From: Bordetella genomosp. 8
Lineage (GTDB): Bacteria > Pseudomonadota > Gammaproteobacteria > Burkholderiales > Burkholderiaceae_B
Length of the DNA: 64,000 nucleotides
Assembly: GCF_002119685.1 (NCBI RefSeq)
Contig: NZ_CP021108.1
Coordinates: forward strand, 372,001 to 436,000
Direction of reading: 5' to 3'
The translations under genes and the position numbers were made by a program. The notes beneath the pieces are model-generated. The model did no database searches and was not told where the DNA came from. It worked only from the letters and a program-made list of their open reading frames with translations. Shown here in pieces: positions 52,908 through 64,000 of this stretch (position 1 is the first letter of the stretch; each line of letters begins with the position of its first letter).

Positions 52908-54185
52908 ATGAATTCCTGGTTGGACGATGCCGCGGCGGATGCCGCGTTGATGGAAGATTTCCACGCGATTTGCGCCTTCGGCGGCCGGCTGTCCGGCACC
53001 GGGGAGGACACGGCGGCGATCGGCTGGGCGCTGAGCCGCATGCGACAGACCGGTGGCACCGCGCAACGCGTGCAAGTGCCGTATGACGGCTGGCGCGCCG
53101 GCGGCGTCAGCCTCGCGCTTGCGGGCCATGACGGTCCGCTCACCTGCCGCGCGCTGTTGCGGTCCGTCTCCACGCCGCCTGGCGGCGTGGAAGGCGAGTT
53201 GATCGATCTCGGCCAGGGCCGCCGGGAAGATTTCGACCGCGCGGGCGATGCGGTGCGCGGCAAGGTCGCGCTGGTGCGCCATGAATATCCCTTCACCACG
53301 GACCACATGCATCGCCGGCGCAAGTACGACCTGGCGGTGGAGCGGGGCGCGTTGGCCTTCCTGATCGCCAACCCCTTGCCCGGCGGCGGCGTGCTGTCGG
53401 GGTCTTCCGGGCGGCCTCGCGGCGCCCCGGGGATTCCCGCCGCCTACCTGGACAACGCCACCTGCCAGGTGCTCGCCCGCGCGGCGGCGGGCGCCCAGCC
53501 CGCGCGCGTCCGCCTGCACGTCGAAGGCCAGGAAGACGAAGCCTCGATGGCGGATCTCGCCATCCTGGACATTCCCGGCGGCACGGGCAGCTATATTGTC
53601 ATCAGCGCGCACATGGACGGCCATGACCTGGGCACCAGCGCCCTGGACAATGCTTCCGGCGTCGCGGTGGCGCTGGCCACCGCCCGTGCGCTGGCGCCCT
53701 GCGTTTCGGCGCACACCCACGGCCTGCGCGTCTGCCTGTTCACCGCCGAGGAATGGGCCCTGGCAGGCTCCAAGCGCTATCTGGACGACATGGACCCCGC
53801 CGAGCGCCGGTCGATGAAGCTCAATATCAACCTGGATACCGTGGGTGGGGACAGCAAGCTGACGGCCCTGATCAGCGAGTTCCCCGCGCTGGACCGGTTC
53901 GTCGCTGACGCGGGTGCCGATGCCGGCGTGCCCGTGGCGACCTATCTGCCGTTCATGTCGAATTCGGACCATGCCAACTTCGCGGCGCATGGCATTCCCG
54001 CCATGCGGCTGGTGGCCGGTTTCGACCGCCCCGACTCCGCCGTCAACAATATCCTGTCTCCTGGCGATACGCAGGCGGTGGTCCAGGAAAGCGAGTTGCG
54101 CGCGGCGCTGCGTGTCACCTGCGCGATGGCCAGTCGTGGCTTGACGTTGACGCACGAGGCCTTGGACGCGCTGGCGCGCCGGTAA
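52908..54185 (+). CDS. M28-family zinc metallopeptidase
   Basis: 425 residues from ATG 52908, which has AAGGA nine bases upstream; the ATG at 52899 overlaps that site and is rejected. A PA-like insert (about 95-205) precedes the catalytic domain. Zinc ligands and catalytic residues are visible: SAHMDGHDLGTSALDNASG (His, Asp), FTAEEWALAGS (general base Glu and ligand Glu), NINLDTVGGD (Asp) and NSDHANFAAHGIPAM (His). No signal peptide, so cytoplasmic aminopeptidase or carboxypeptidase activity is likely, on a compound brought in via the upstream binding protein. Confidence 0.9.
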   Translation: MNSWLDDAAADAALMEDFHAICAFGGRLSGTGEDTAAIGWALSRMRQTGGTAQRVQVPYDGWRAGGVSLALAGHDGPLTCRALLRSVSTPPGGVEGELIDLGQGRREDFDRAGDAVRGKVALVRHEYPFTTDHMHRRRKYDLAVERGALAFLIANPLPGGGVLSGSSGRPRGAPGIPAAYLDNATCQVLARAAAGAQPARVRLHVEGQEDEASMADLAILDIPGGTGSYIVISAHMDGHDLGTSALDNASGVAVALATARALAPCVSAHTHGLRVCLFTAEEWALAGSKRYLDDMDPAERRSMKLNINLDTVGGDSKLTALISEFPALDRFVADAGADAGVPVATYLPFMSNSDHANFAAHGIPAMRLVAGFDRPDSAVNNILSPGDTQAVVQESELRAALRVTCAMASRGLTLTHEALDALARR

Positions 54186-54227
54186 GCTTCCCCTGGCCGA
54201 CCTGCCACGGTTAATCCGTCCGACAAT

Positions 54228-54250
54228 CCGCGCGCCTGGTCGGCGCGCGG
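54228..54250 (+). terminator. GC hairpin after the M28 peptidase gene
   Basis: CCGCGCGCC (54228-54236), five-base loop, GGCGCGCGG (54242-54250), with no T-run after it. It lies 43 bases downstream of the peptidase stop. It may stabilise the 3' end or mark Rho-dependent termination. Confidence 0.4.
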
Positions 54251-54308
54251 GAAACTCCTACATAGACTTGCGCCCTTTCGCCATTCCGGTGGCACAAGGA
54301 GAAGTCGG

Positions 54309-54563
54309 ATGACGGTTATCACGCCCGCCCCGTTCGCAGGGTCTTGCACCAGCTTCAAGTTCGCGGATCACGCCGAAGACGCCCAGGATCCAAGCTGCGA
54401 CCGTGGTTCCGCCCACATCGATATGGCGACGGCCTTCGCGGACGTTCCCGGTCTCCGCCGCAAGCGCAGCGGCTCGGACGACAGCGACATCCAGTTCGAT
54501 TGCGTGGACGCCACCGACACCGAAAATGAACCGGCGACCGTGGTGCAGCGCATCCCGGTTTGA
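54309..54563 (+). CDS. Small hypothetical protein, 84 aa
   Basis: No recognisable family. It begins MTVITPAPFAGSCTSFKF and is acidic in the second half (GSDDSDIQFD; DATDTEN). AAGGAG lies seven bases before the ATG, a strong site. No membrane segment or signal peptide. It stands alone between the M28 peptidase and the convergent SYLF lipoprotein. The Ser/Thr/Pro-rich N-terminus could suit a secreted protein, but that is speculation; a non-coding alternative cannot be excluded. Confidence 0.5.
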   Translation: MTVITPAPFAGSCTSFKFADHAEDAQDPSCDRGSAHIDMATAFADVPGLRRKRSGSDDSDIQFDCVDATDTENEPATVVQRIPV

Positions 54564-54621
54564 ACCGGTCCGCGCTGGCACCGACGGCCGCCGTTTTCTG
54601 GCTTGCTGTCCGGCGCGTGCC

Positions 54622-55197
54622 TTACAGGTCCAGCTTCGTCACCTTCGTGCCCTGGATCGACAGATCAGCCATCAGGCCGGCGTTCGTCAGGAAGAAAGCC
54701 ACCACGGACTGCTTGGCGGTATTGGTGTCCACCGCGCCATTCGCGCCGATCTTGGCCACTGCCACGGAGGCATCCGCGCCCGCGCTCCAGCCCTTGCTGT
54801 CGCGGAACTTGTTCAGTTCTTCCTGCGTCATGAACATGATGACGATGGCGCGCGATTGGGCGCCGGCTTGCCAGCCGATCGAACCGGACGTCATGCTGTA
54901 GTAGCCGTTGGTGGCATTGCCGACGCGCAGCGCGCCTTCGCCGTACTGGGCGCCGACGACGAAGCCGGCTTGCAGCACGCTCGGGAAGACCAGGATGCCC
55001 TTGGCATTGTTGGCCATTTCGCGCGAACCCTTCACCGTGCTGTAGAGACGGCTCAGCGTGGCGTCCACGCCACTATTGATTTCCTGGCGTTTGGCGCTCG
55101 GCGTCGAGGACGAATTGGGGCCGGTGGTGCTGCATGCCGCCAGCGCCGAAGCCAGCATCAGTGCGGCCGGCAGAGTGACGAATTTTCTACGGTTCAT
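54622..55197 (-). CDS. SYLF/Ysc84-domain lipoprotein
   Basis: 191 residues. Lipobox LAAC (Cys 22) after MNRRKFVTLPAALMLASA, then the SYLF domain (about 60-190): NNAKGILVFPSVLQAGFVVG, SGSIGWQAGAQSRAIVIMFM and DASVAVAKIGANGAVDT. Eukaryotic relatives bind phosphoinositides; bacterial members are small outer-membrane or periplasmic lipoproteins of unclear role. GGGAG precedes ATG 55197. Downstream of glgP in the same direction, 144 bases apart. Confidence 0.92.
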   Translation of the reverse strand: MNRRKFVTLPAALMLASALAACSTTGPNSSSTPSAKRQEINSGVDATLSRLYSTVKGSREMANNAKGILVFPSVLQAGFVVGAQYGEGALRVGNATNGYYSMTSGSIGWQAGAQSRAIVIMFMTQEELNKFRDSKGWSAGADASVAVAKIGANGAVDTNTAKQSVVAFFLTNAGLMADLSIQGTKVTKLDL

Positions 55198-55341
55198 TGC
55201 TTTATCTCCCAGCGTGGTATGAAGAGCGCGGGCGCGGCCCGCTTGGACAGGGAAGCGGCGCGGCTGCTCTGCCGCCCACAACGAACCCATTATTCGCCAC
55301 AACAATTCAAACAACGGCGACATTCCCCTACCGATTGCAAC

Positions 55342-57903
<2,562 letters not shown>

Positions 57904-58109
57904 CAAAAATCCTAATCCAAAAGATTTGCCTTTTGAAGGTTATGGCCTGAACAATCGGCAACAAGTTTCAAGCATCGATCCTCCCCCGAGTCCAGCGCTG
58001 CGGGCCGTGCCGTCTCCTTAGGCAGGCCACCCCGCCGTCGCGCTCGCGCCCTTCACTATGCGTTCTCGTTCGCTCGACGGGGCGCCAACCCCATACAGGC
58101 AGACTAGCG

Positions 58110-60965
58110 ATGGCCGGCATCCACGGCACCCCCGTTCCAGTAACACTCCCTAGCCAGATTGCCCAGGACAGTCCGCGCGGCCAGGAATTCACCGCGCGGC
58201 CCAACCTGAAGCGCGCGGGCACCCGTAAACGCCTGGGCGCCGTCCTGCAAGCCGCGCGTGACAGCATGATGCTGTCCTTCCACGGCATCCCGGACCAGGC
58301 GGCGCGCAAGGCGGACACGAACCGCAAGGCGCTGAAGCTGAGCCGGGTGATCTACACCCTGCTGGATACGCTGGCGGCGGGGCGGGACAAGAACCTTCCC
58401 CTGCCCAAGGACGCCCTGCACCAGCTCATGGGCATCGTGGTCACGCAGAAGCTGGGCGCCACGCTGGAACGCATCGCGCAGCCCTTCGTCGACGCGTACG
58501 TCAACCGGGCGCCGCGCGAGGACGTGCTGGTGATCTTCAACCGGCTGAACGAGCTGGCGGGCGCCGTGTCGCTGTTTGCCGCGATGAACGAAACCAATCG
58601 CCAGGACGGCCAGGGCATCATCGAGGTCCTCAAGCGCGCCTGCCTGACGGCGCTGGCGCGCGACAGCGTCGGCGCATCGCTGGGCATGCTGGCCGGTTCC
58701 CTCGACCAGCCGCAGCCGGACCCGCGCGTCATCGCCAAGGCCTGGTTTTCGCTGGACCATGGCGTGCGGGAAGCCGCATGCAAGGAACGTCTTCCGCCCG
58801 TCGAACACATGCAGGCCGGCCTGGAATCCCTGTCCCACGCCTCTACCCGGGTCCTTTGCACCGTGCTGGCGCCGCAGGTGCCGCCGCATGCGCGCACGGC
58901 GCGGTACCTGCTCGAAACGGCGATCCATGACACGCTGCGCGACGTGCCGGCCGAGGATTACGCGGATCACCTGGATACCGGCCTGGTGCGGGAAGCCGTG
59001 CGCACGCACGTCGTCGCGACCATAGAGCGCAGGATCGCGCAAACCATCCACAGGCTGGAGAACGCCACGCGGCCCGGCATTCGCACGGCCGAAGTCGCGA
59101 ATCGTGAATGGCATGACATCCGTGGCCTGCTGCTGTCGCTGGGCTGGGTGTACATGGCTCCGGACTACCAGGACGGCCTGGACGAACAGGCCCAGGCGGA
59201 GCGCGCCACGGAAAGACACTACGCCCGCGCGGTCATGATGGTGCCGCCACGCACCGCGGCGGCCTTCCTGGAGCGCCTGGACACGGAACGGCTGCTGGCC
59301 ATGTACGGGCATCTGGATCTATGGTCCGGCGATGAACATGCGCACCTGTCCTCGCTGCTGCAACGTGCCTGCGGGGCCAGGCTGCACGAACTGCGCGATG
59401 CCGTCCTGGTCGCCCGGTCCGCCTTGGACGCGGCCGTGCACCAGGACAGGCGCATCGCCACCGCCCACGCACTGCTGATGCTCAGCGACGCCTTGGCGCA
59501 GTGGGAAAGGTTCGCGCTGGGCACGTCGGCCGCGCAGGATGGGCGCCAGGACCCCGGCGTCGATGCGGCCATTCGGCGGGCCGCGGGCAGCCTGCGCATG
59601 CCGGGCGAGCCCGGCATCGCGATGGGCCAGTCCACCCTGGGCGTGCTGGACGACGCCGCATTCGCCGATCTCTTGCGCAGCGACCATCCGCGTGTCGCCA
59701 TGGCTCTGTCGCTGGATCCTTCCGCACGGGCAAATGAAGCGCGGCGGCGGCTGGCGCTTGCTGATGCCGCCGTCGCCGTCCGTCTGGCGCGGCTGTCCGA
59801 TTTGTTGCGCGACCCCCTGCTCGCGCCGCGCTCCTTCACCAGCGCGATCGTGGGGATCTCGCTCGCCGACATGGCGCGGCGCGACATCAAATGGGCGTTC
59901 GGCGGTGGCCGCGCCCAAGACGCCACGCCTGCGGCGTCGCCGACGGACCGCGAAATCGGCACGATGCTGTACCGCGACGAGGACGCCGCGCCGTTGCCAT
60001 GGGCGGAAATCCGCCGCCACGTCCGCGGCCTGCTCGGTGCCTTGCGGCACGTGCGCCAGGCCGCGACCCATGGGGAAGGGGGGCGACAGGGCGCGGATAT
60101 GGATGCGCGGGCAACCGTCGACACGGCGATATCGGTCCTGCGGCGCCTGGAAGGGCACTCAGGGCTGCGTGCCGACGATCCCGGGGCGGGCCATCCCGGG
60201 GCGGTATTCTCGGACGCGGGCGACCCTTACTGGAACCCGCGGTGCCTGGCCGACATCGCGCCTTTCTTCGGCCTCAGGTACGAGCCGGCGTTCGGCATGG
60301 CCCTGCCCTTGTGCGGATCGATGCACCGCGCGCGCCTGCTGGCCGCCTTGGGGATGCGGATGGCGCTGCCGCCACCGGGCGGGCTGCACACGCTTGCGGC
60401 GCAAGTCCAGGGGGAGCTTCGCGACATCGCGGTGGACAAGCACTTCCATGACGCGGCGTACCGGCGCGGCGAGCTCTCCCTGAGGGTGAACGGTCATGCG
60501 GCGGATCCGTCCGCCGACCCCCGCATGGCCGCGCTGGGCGACGAAGTGCGGCGACAGTCCGCGCCATCCCTGGACCGCGCGTTGGTGAAACTGGCTGGCC
60601 TGGGCAACGGGATGGACATCGCCCTGACCCGTCTGATGTCCGCGCTGTCACAGGGGCTGGTGGATTTTGTGCAAAGCGCGCGCGATATGCCGGAAACATG
60701 GCGTTGGTCGCGCATCCCGGAACCGGAGGCGGTGCGCCATATCCATTTCGACATCAGCGAAATGGCGCAAGGCGGGTACCGGCTGGACATCGTGGCCTGC
60801 CTGGAAACCCCCCGCCCCGATATGGAAGTTCATCTGACTTTCACCGTACGTGCCAACGAAACCGGCGGCCGGGTTACCAGCCTGATCGTGCCACCAACGG
60901 CTCGCCTGATGAACTCCCTTTTCCACATACACACCGCGAGGCCCATCCATGACGCAGGTAAATAA
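58110..60965 (+). CDS. Large protein of unknown family, 951 aa
   Basis: I do not recognise any domain. It begins MAGIHGTPVPVTLPSQIAQD, a flexible Ser/Thr/Pro-containing segment of about 45 residues, then is mostly alpha-helical with many Arg and Ala. Notable blocks: LFAAMNETNRQDGQGIIEVL, YWNPRCLADIAPFFGLRYEP and a more beta-rich end (RHIHFDISEMAQGGYRLDIV). No signal peptide, membrane helix, nucleotide-binding loop or protease motif is seen. The gene overlaps the next one by 17 bases, so they are co-translated. A secreted effector or a large structural protein are both possible. Confidence 0.75.
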   Translation: MAGIHGTPVPVTLPSQIAQDSPRGQEFTARPNLKRAGTRKRLGAVLQAARDSMMLSFHGIPDQAARKADTNRKALKLSRVIYTLLDTLAAGRDKNLPLPKDALHQLMGIVVTQKLGATLERIAQPFVDAYVNRAPREDVLVIFNRLNELAGAVSLFAAMNETNRQDGQGIIEVLKRACLTALARDSVGASLGMLAGSLDQPQPDPRVIAKAWFSLDHGVREAACKERLPPVEHMQAGLESLSHASTRVLCTVLAPQVPPHARTARYLLETAIHDTLRDVPAEDYADHLDTGLVREAVRTHVVATIERRIAQTIHRLENATRPGIRTAEVANREWHDIRGLLLSLGWVYMAPDYQDGLDEQAQAERATERHYARAVMMVPPRTAAAFLERLDTERLLAMYGHLDLWSGDEHAHLSSLLQRACGARLHELRDAVLVARSALDAAVHQDRRIATAHALLMLSDALAQWERFALGTSAAQDGRQDPGVDAAIRRAAGSLRMPGEPGIAMGQSTLGVLDDAAFADLLRSDHPRVAMALSLDPSARANEARRRLALADAAVAVRLARLSDLLRDPLLAPRSFTSAIVGISLADMARRDIKWAFGGGRAQDATPAASPTDREIGTMLYRDEDAAPLPWAEIRRHVRGLLGALRHVRQAATHGEGGRQGADMDARATVDTAISVLRRLEGHSGLRADDPGAGHPGAVFSDAGDPYWNPRCLADIAPFFGLRYEPAFGMALPLCGSMHRARLLAALGMRMALPPPGGLHTLAAQVQGELRDIAVDKHFHDAAYRRGELSLRVNGHAADPSADPRMAALGDEVRRQSAPSLDRALVKLAGLGNGMDIALTRLMSALSQGLVDFVQSARDMPETWRWSRIPEPEAVRHIHFDISEMAQGGYRLDIVACLETPRPDMEVHLTFTVRANETGGRVTSLIVPPTARLMNSLFHIHTARPIHDAGK

Positions 60966-62232
60966 CATAAGCAGCGGCGGCGCCCATCCCGGCCTGCTCG
61001 GCGATTTTTCCGCTATCGCCCGGGACAACACGCCTTATTCGACACAACCGGGACGACGCAAGGCGTCGCAGCGGCGCTTCGCGCCCGCCCTGCGCGGCGG
61101 CGAGGGCCGCAAGCTGGTGGATGGCAAGCATCAAGAGGGTCGCGTGGACGCGCGGCGCGGCGCGGCGGCCATCGGGGTGCCGGGGTCGGGCCAGGCGCCG
61201 ATGGCCTCAACGAACGCGACACCGGGGGTGGCGCCTCGCACGCAATCCGCGCCGGCCGGCTTGTTCTCCATGGACGACGGTGGCCAGTCAGGCGATGTGC
61301 TGCCGGACCGCGCGGTGATGCGGAAGATCTCCGCGGCGTCGTCAGCCAGCACCGGTGCGGCGCCCTTGCGACGGGTGTTGGCGTGCGTGCTGGATGCGCT
61401 GGGCAGCGCCTGCGACAAGGTATACGCGGGCGTGAATCAAACGGGACGCGAGCTGCAGCGGGGTTATCTTGCGGTCCATGGGGCATGGGCCTCGCTGGGA
61501 CGCCATGCCGCGGATGCCCGCGGTGGCGCGCCATCCGCGACGGGCAGGAGGCCCTATGTACCGCTGCCCCCGATCGACCGGTCGAATGTCGCGATGATGG
61601 CTGGCGTGGAAGCGGACCTTATCGAAAGAGCGCTGCGGCGCTCCGCGACGGGGCTGGAGTTCTCGGGCGAGAACCTCACTTATCGCAACCTGTTCTACCT
61701 GATCAGGGACAAGACGTATCGCCTGCAGCAGGACGAAGCGGGGCGTGGCCTGCGCGCGCAGGCGGCGGACGACGGCGATTGCCTGATGCGCCGCGTGGCA
61801 ACCGCGATCAACAATGCCCGCGATCCCTTCGGCATGCTTTCCAACGGCATCGAAGGCGCCGCGGACCCGCGCGTCTTCAAGCCGCTCGATGGCACCGGCG
61901 TATCGAAATTCGCCACGGCGCGCGCGCAGTACCTCGACTACCGCGACGCGCACTATCCGGATTTCGCGCCGACATACCAGCGGCTGGCGCAGTTTGGCGA
62001 CGGCTTGACCAACCGCATCGTCGAGCAAACCATTGAAGCCCGGCGCGCGGCTTGCCAGGCCCAGGGCATCGAGTTCGACGAGGACGCGCTGATCGACGAC
62101 GCCATGGTCCTGAACCCGGGCGACCGCCATCCCGTGACGGCCAGGCAGTTCAGCGACGACCTGCGGCGCATGCGGGTCTGCGCGGCCGAACTGGCGGCGA
62201 CGCTGGCGCAGCGCACGTCTTTCCAGGCCTAG
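60949..62232 (+). CDS. Protein of unknown family, 427 aa, coupled to the 951-aa gene
   Basis: Not recognised. It starts MTQVNNISSGGAHPGLLGDF with GAGG eight bases upstream, inside the end of the preceding gene. The first about 190 residues are low-complexity, rich in Gly, Arg, Ala and Ser (disordered); the last 220 look folded and helical (GVEADLIERALRRSATGLEF, YRNLFYLIRDKTYRLQQDEA, DDLRRMRVCAAELAATLA). The Asn/Ser/Thr-rich amphipathic N-terminus resembles type III secretion signals, but this is a weak indicator. No recognised chaperone gene is beside it. Confidence 0.72.
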   Translation: MTQVNNISSGGAHPGLLGDFSAIARDNTPYSTQPGRRKASQRRFAPALRGGEGRKLVDGKHQEGRVDARRGAAAIGVPGSGQAPMASTNATPGVAPRTQSAPAGLFSMDDGGQSGDVLPDRAVMRKISAASSASTGAAPLRRVLACVLDALGSACDKVYAGVNQTGRELQRGYLAVHGAWASLGRHAADARGGAPSATGRRPYVPLPPIDRSNVAMMAGVEADLIERALRRSATGLEFSGENLTYRNLFYLIRDKTYRLQQDEAGRGLRAQAADDGDCLMRRVATAINNARDPFGMLSNGIEGAADPRVFKPLDGTGVSKFATARAQYLDYRDAHYPDFAPTYQRLAQFGDGLTNRIVEQTIEARRAACQAQGIEFDEDALIDDAMVLNPGDRHPVTARQFSDDLRRMRVCAAELAATLAQRTSFQA

Positions 62233-62307
62233 CTTGCCGGTCGCCGGCAAGGCCTGTCGGCGGTGGGGCGGCTGCTACACTCCCTGCAGTTTCCCCATGA
62301 GTGCGCC

Positions 62308-63450
62308 TTGGTTCGACTACTACACACCTCAGATTGGCAGATCGGCAAGCTGTTCGGCCAGTTCGATGCGGATGACGCCGCGATACTCGCGGATGCCCGC
62401 TTCCAGGTCGTCGAACGCCTTGCCGAGGCTGCCACCACGCGTGGTGTCGACCTGGTGCTGGTGGCCGGCGACGTCTTCGATGCGCAGACGGTCACCGACC
62501 GCACGCTGCATCGGCTGTTCAACGCCTTGAACGGCTACGCCGGTCCGTGGGTGTTCATCCCCGGCAATCACGATGCCGCGCTCAGCGAATCGGTCTGGAC
62601 GCGCGCTGCACGGCTGAACGCCATCCCGCCGCACGCGCACGTGTGCCTGACGCCGCAGCCACTGGTGCTCAAGGATCAGGGCGTGGCGATCCTGCCCGCG
62701 CCGCTGACGCAGCGCAACACCTATAACGACCTGACCGAATGGTTCGACGGTGCGGATACCGCGCCCGGCCTGGTGCGCATCGGCATGGCGCATGGCAGCG
62801 TGCAGGGCATCCTGGCCGACGATATCGATTCACCCAATCCCATCGGCGCCGGCCGGGCCGCCCGCGCCCGCCTGGACTATCTGGCGCTGGGCGACTGGCA
62901 CGGCTGCCGCCAGATCGACGATAGAACGTGGTACAGCGGCACGCCGGAAACAGACCGGTTCCGGGCCAATGATTCGGGCCAGGCCCTGGTGGTCGAAGTC
63001 GACGGCCCGGGCGCCGTGCCTACGGTGACCGCGCTGGCCACCGGGACATTCCGCTGGCGGATGGCAACATTGCAGTTGCGGGTGCCCAGCGATGTGGACG
63101 CCGCCATCCTTGAACTGGAGTCCCTGGGCCCGCGCGACGTGTTGCAGCTGGCCTGCGCCGGCCAGGTCGATCTCGATGGCTACCGCCGCTTGCAGCGGAG
63201 CATCGCCCAGGCGCGCGGCGTGACGCGCGCGCTGCTGGCCGATCTGTCGGCGCTCACCCTGCTGCCCACCGAGCAGGATATGGAAGGCCTGCGCGCTGAC
63301 GGCTACCTGGGCGAGGTCATCGCCGACCTGCGCGCCCAGCAGGATGGCCCGGATAGCCAGGTCGCTCGCGATGCCCTGGCATTGCTGGCGGGGATCCTGG
63401 ACCGCCGCGCGGGCAATGCCGACGTGACGCCGGCCAGGGACGCGCCGTGA
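62308..63450 (+). CDS. Mre11/SbcD-like DNA repair exonuclease (YhaO type)
   Basis: 380 residues from TTG 62308, giving MVRLLHTSDWQIGKLFG, the expected N-terminus; a GTG at 62263 is the alternative. Metallophosphatase motifs: HTSDWQIG (I), VLVAGDVFDA (II), FIPGNHDAA (III), MAHGSVQG (IV) and ALGDWHGC (V). With its partner it forms a DNA-end-processing nuclease/ATPase like bacterial YhaO/YhaN or Mre11/Rad50. The next gene overlaps its stop by four bases (GTGA). Confidence 0.9.
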   Translation: MVRLLHTSDWQIGKLFGQFDADDAAILADARFQVVERLAEAATTRGVDLVLVAGDVFDAQTVTDRTLHRLFNALNGYAGPWVFIPGNHDAALSESVWTRAARLNAIPPHAHVCLTPQPLVLKDQGVAILPAPLTQRNTYNDLTEWFDGADTAPGLVRIGMAHGSVQGILADDIDSPNPIGAGRAARARLDYLALGDWHGCRQIDDRTWYSGTPETDRFRANDSGQALVVEVDGPGAVPTVTALATGTFRWRMATLQLRVPSDVDAAILELESLGPRDVLQLACAGQVDLDGYRRLQRSIAQARGVTRALLADLSALTLLPTEQDMEGLRADGYLGEVIADLRAQQDGPDSQVARDALALLAGILDRRAGNADVTPARDAP

Positions 63451-64000
63451 AGCTCACCCGCATACGCATCGAACAGTTCAGGCAGTTCCGCGAGGCGATC
63501 GAGATCGATGGCCTGCAGGACGGCATCAATTTGTTCTCCGGTCCCAACGAAGCTGGCAAAAGCACGGTGGTTGCCGCGATCCGCGCGGCTTTCTTCGAAC
63601 GCTTTCGCTCCAGCGCCGCGGAAGATTTCCGCCCCTGGGACGATCCGTCGGCGTCGCCGGCCGTCACGGTGGTTTTCGAACACGATGGCCAGGAATACCA
63701 GCTGATGAAGCGCTTCCTGGGACGCAAGCGCTGCGAGTTGCGTATCGGCTCGCGCGTGCTGGATGGCGCGGAGGCGGAAGAAGCGCTGGCGGTGCTGATG
63801 GGATTCCAGCATGCCAGCAAGGGCGCCAGCAAGGCGGAACACTGGGGCATCCCCGGCCTGCTGTGGATACAGCAGGGGAGCGGCCAGGACATACGCGATC
63901 CGGTGGCGCATGCGACAGGCCATCTGCGCACGGCGCTCGATGCGTCCGTCGGCGAAGTCGCCAGCACCCAGGGCGACGAAGTCATCGCCGAAGTCCAGGG
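63447..64000 (+). CDS. Rad50/SbcC-like AAA ATPase (YhaN type), cut by window end
   Basis: The first 184 residues are present. It starts from GTG as MKLTRIRIEQFRQFREAIEI, with Walker A SGPNEAGKST (about 32-41), typical of SMC/Rad50-like ATPases, and a Q-loop region near IPGLLWIQQGSGQDI. The coiled coil and C-terminal Walker B lie beyond the window. It overlaps the exonuclease gene by four bases and is therefore its coupled partner. Confidence 0.9.
   Translation, partial: MKLTRIRIEQFRQFREAIEIDGLQDGINLFSGPNEAGKSTVVAAIRAAFFERFRSSAAEDFRPWDDPSASPAVTVVFEHDGQEYQLMKRFLGRKRCELRIGSRVLDGAEAEEALAVLMGFQHASKGASKAEHWGIPGLLWIQQGSGQDIRDPVAHATGHLRTALDASVGEVASTQGDEVIAEVQ

Noticed and set aside
58110..58140. hrp-box-like promoter upstream of the 951-aa gene
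   Set aside because: No GGAAC element was found in the 200 bases before the start, so a shared promoter with the NEL gene is not supported.

Overview
The window reads as a chromosomal segment of a high-GC betaproteobacterium of the Bordetella/Achromobacter group (Alcaligenaceae). This rests on the codon bias, on core gene orders (kdsD-kdsC-lptC-lptA-lptB, then hpf-ptsN-hprK; rplU-rpmA-obgE-proB beside a divergent ispB), and on the many Bug-type binding proteins, LysR regulators, CaiB-type CoA transferases and MmgE/PrpD enzymes expected in that family. A non-classical Bordetella is my best guess, by inference only. There is no phage, insertion sequence or CRISPR array.

Layout. 1-6 kb: envelope and PTS-Ntr block on the minus strand (Kdo synthesis, LPS transport, ribosome hibernation factor, PtsN, start of HprK). 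5.7-12.7 kb: purT, a peptide-type binding protein, a repeat-rich gene-poor stretch, a small unknown protein, a CaiB-type CoA transferase and a 3-hydroxyacyl-CoA dehydrogenase. 12.8-17.4 kb: proB, obgE, rpmA, rplU, ispB and a tRNA-Pro(CGG). 17.4-24 kb: a TerC/Alx-type membrane protein behind a yybP-ykoY manganese riboswitch, tam, and a four-gene minus-strand operon (GNAT-like, MFS, GntA/YqcI-YcgG-type N-hydroxylase, cupin) opposite an AraC-type regulator. 24-26.3 kb: a protein with LRRs and a C-terminal NEL ubiquitin-ligase domain, behind a HrpL-like promoter candidate. 26.3-35.7 kb: a penicillin-acylase-family hydrolase, pcaIJ-like CoA transferase, an FCD-GntR regulator, two divergent MmgE/PrpD enzymes with an operator-like palindrome between them, and a TcuA-like flavoprotein. 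35.8-43.3 kb: queC, GNAT, ilvD, MFS, an oxidoreductase, a deoxyribonucleotidase and ThpR. 43.3-50.8 kb: a MexEF-OprN-type RND efflux operon with a divergent LysR gene. 50.8-58 kb: LysR, Bug-type binding protein, M28 peptidase, a small ORF, a SYLF lipoprotein and glycogen phosphorylase. 58.1-62.2 kb: two large overlapping genes of no family I recognise. 62.3-64 kb: a Mre11/Rad50-like (YhaO/YhaN-type) pair, cut by the window end.

The most interesting material is the NEL-type effector candidate with its odd 5' end, the two unrecognised overlapping genes at 58-62 kb, the small N-hydroxylase operon, and the riboswitch leader in which the 5' end of the transcript can pair exactly with the Shine-Dalgarno sequence. 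No type III secretion apparatus lies in the window, so effector assignments rest on domain logic alone.
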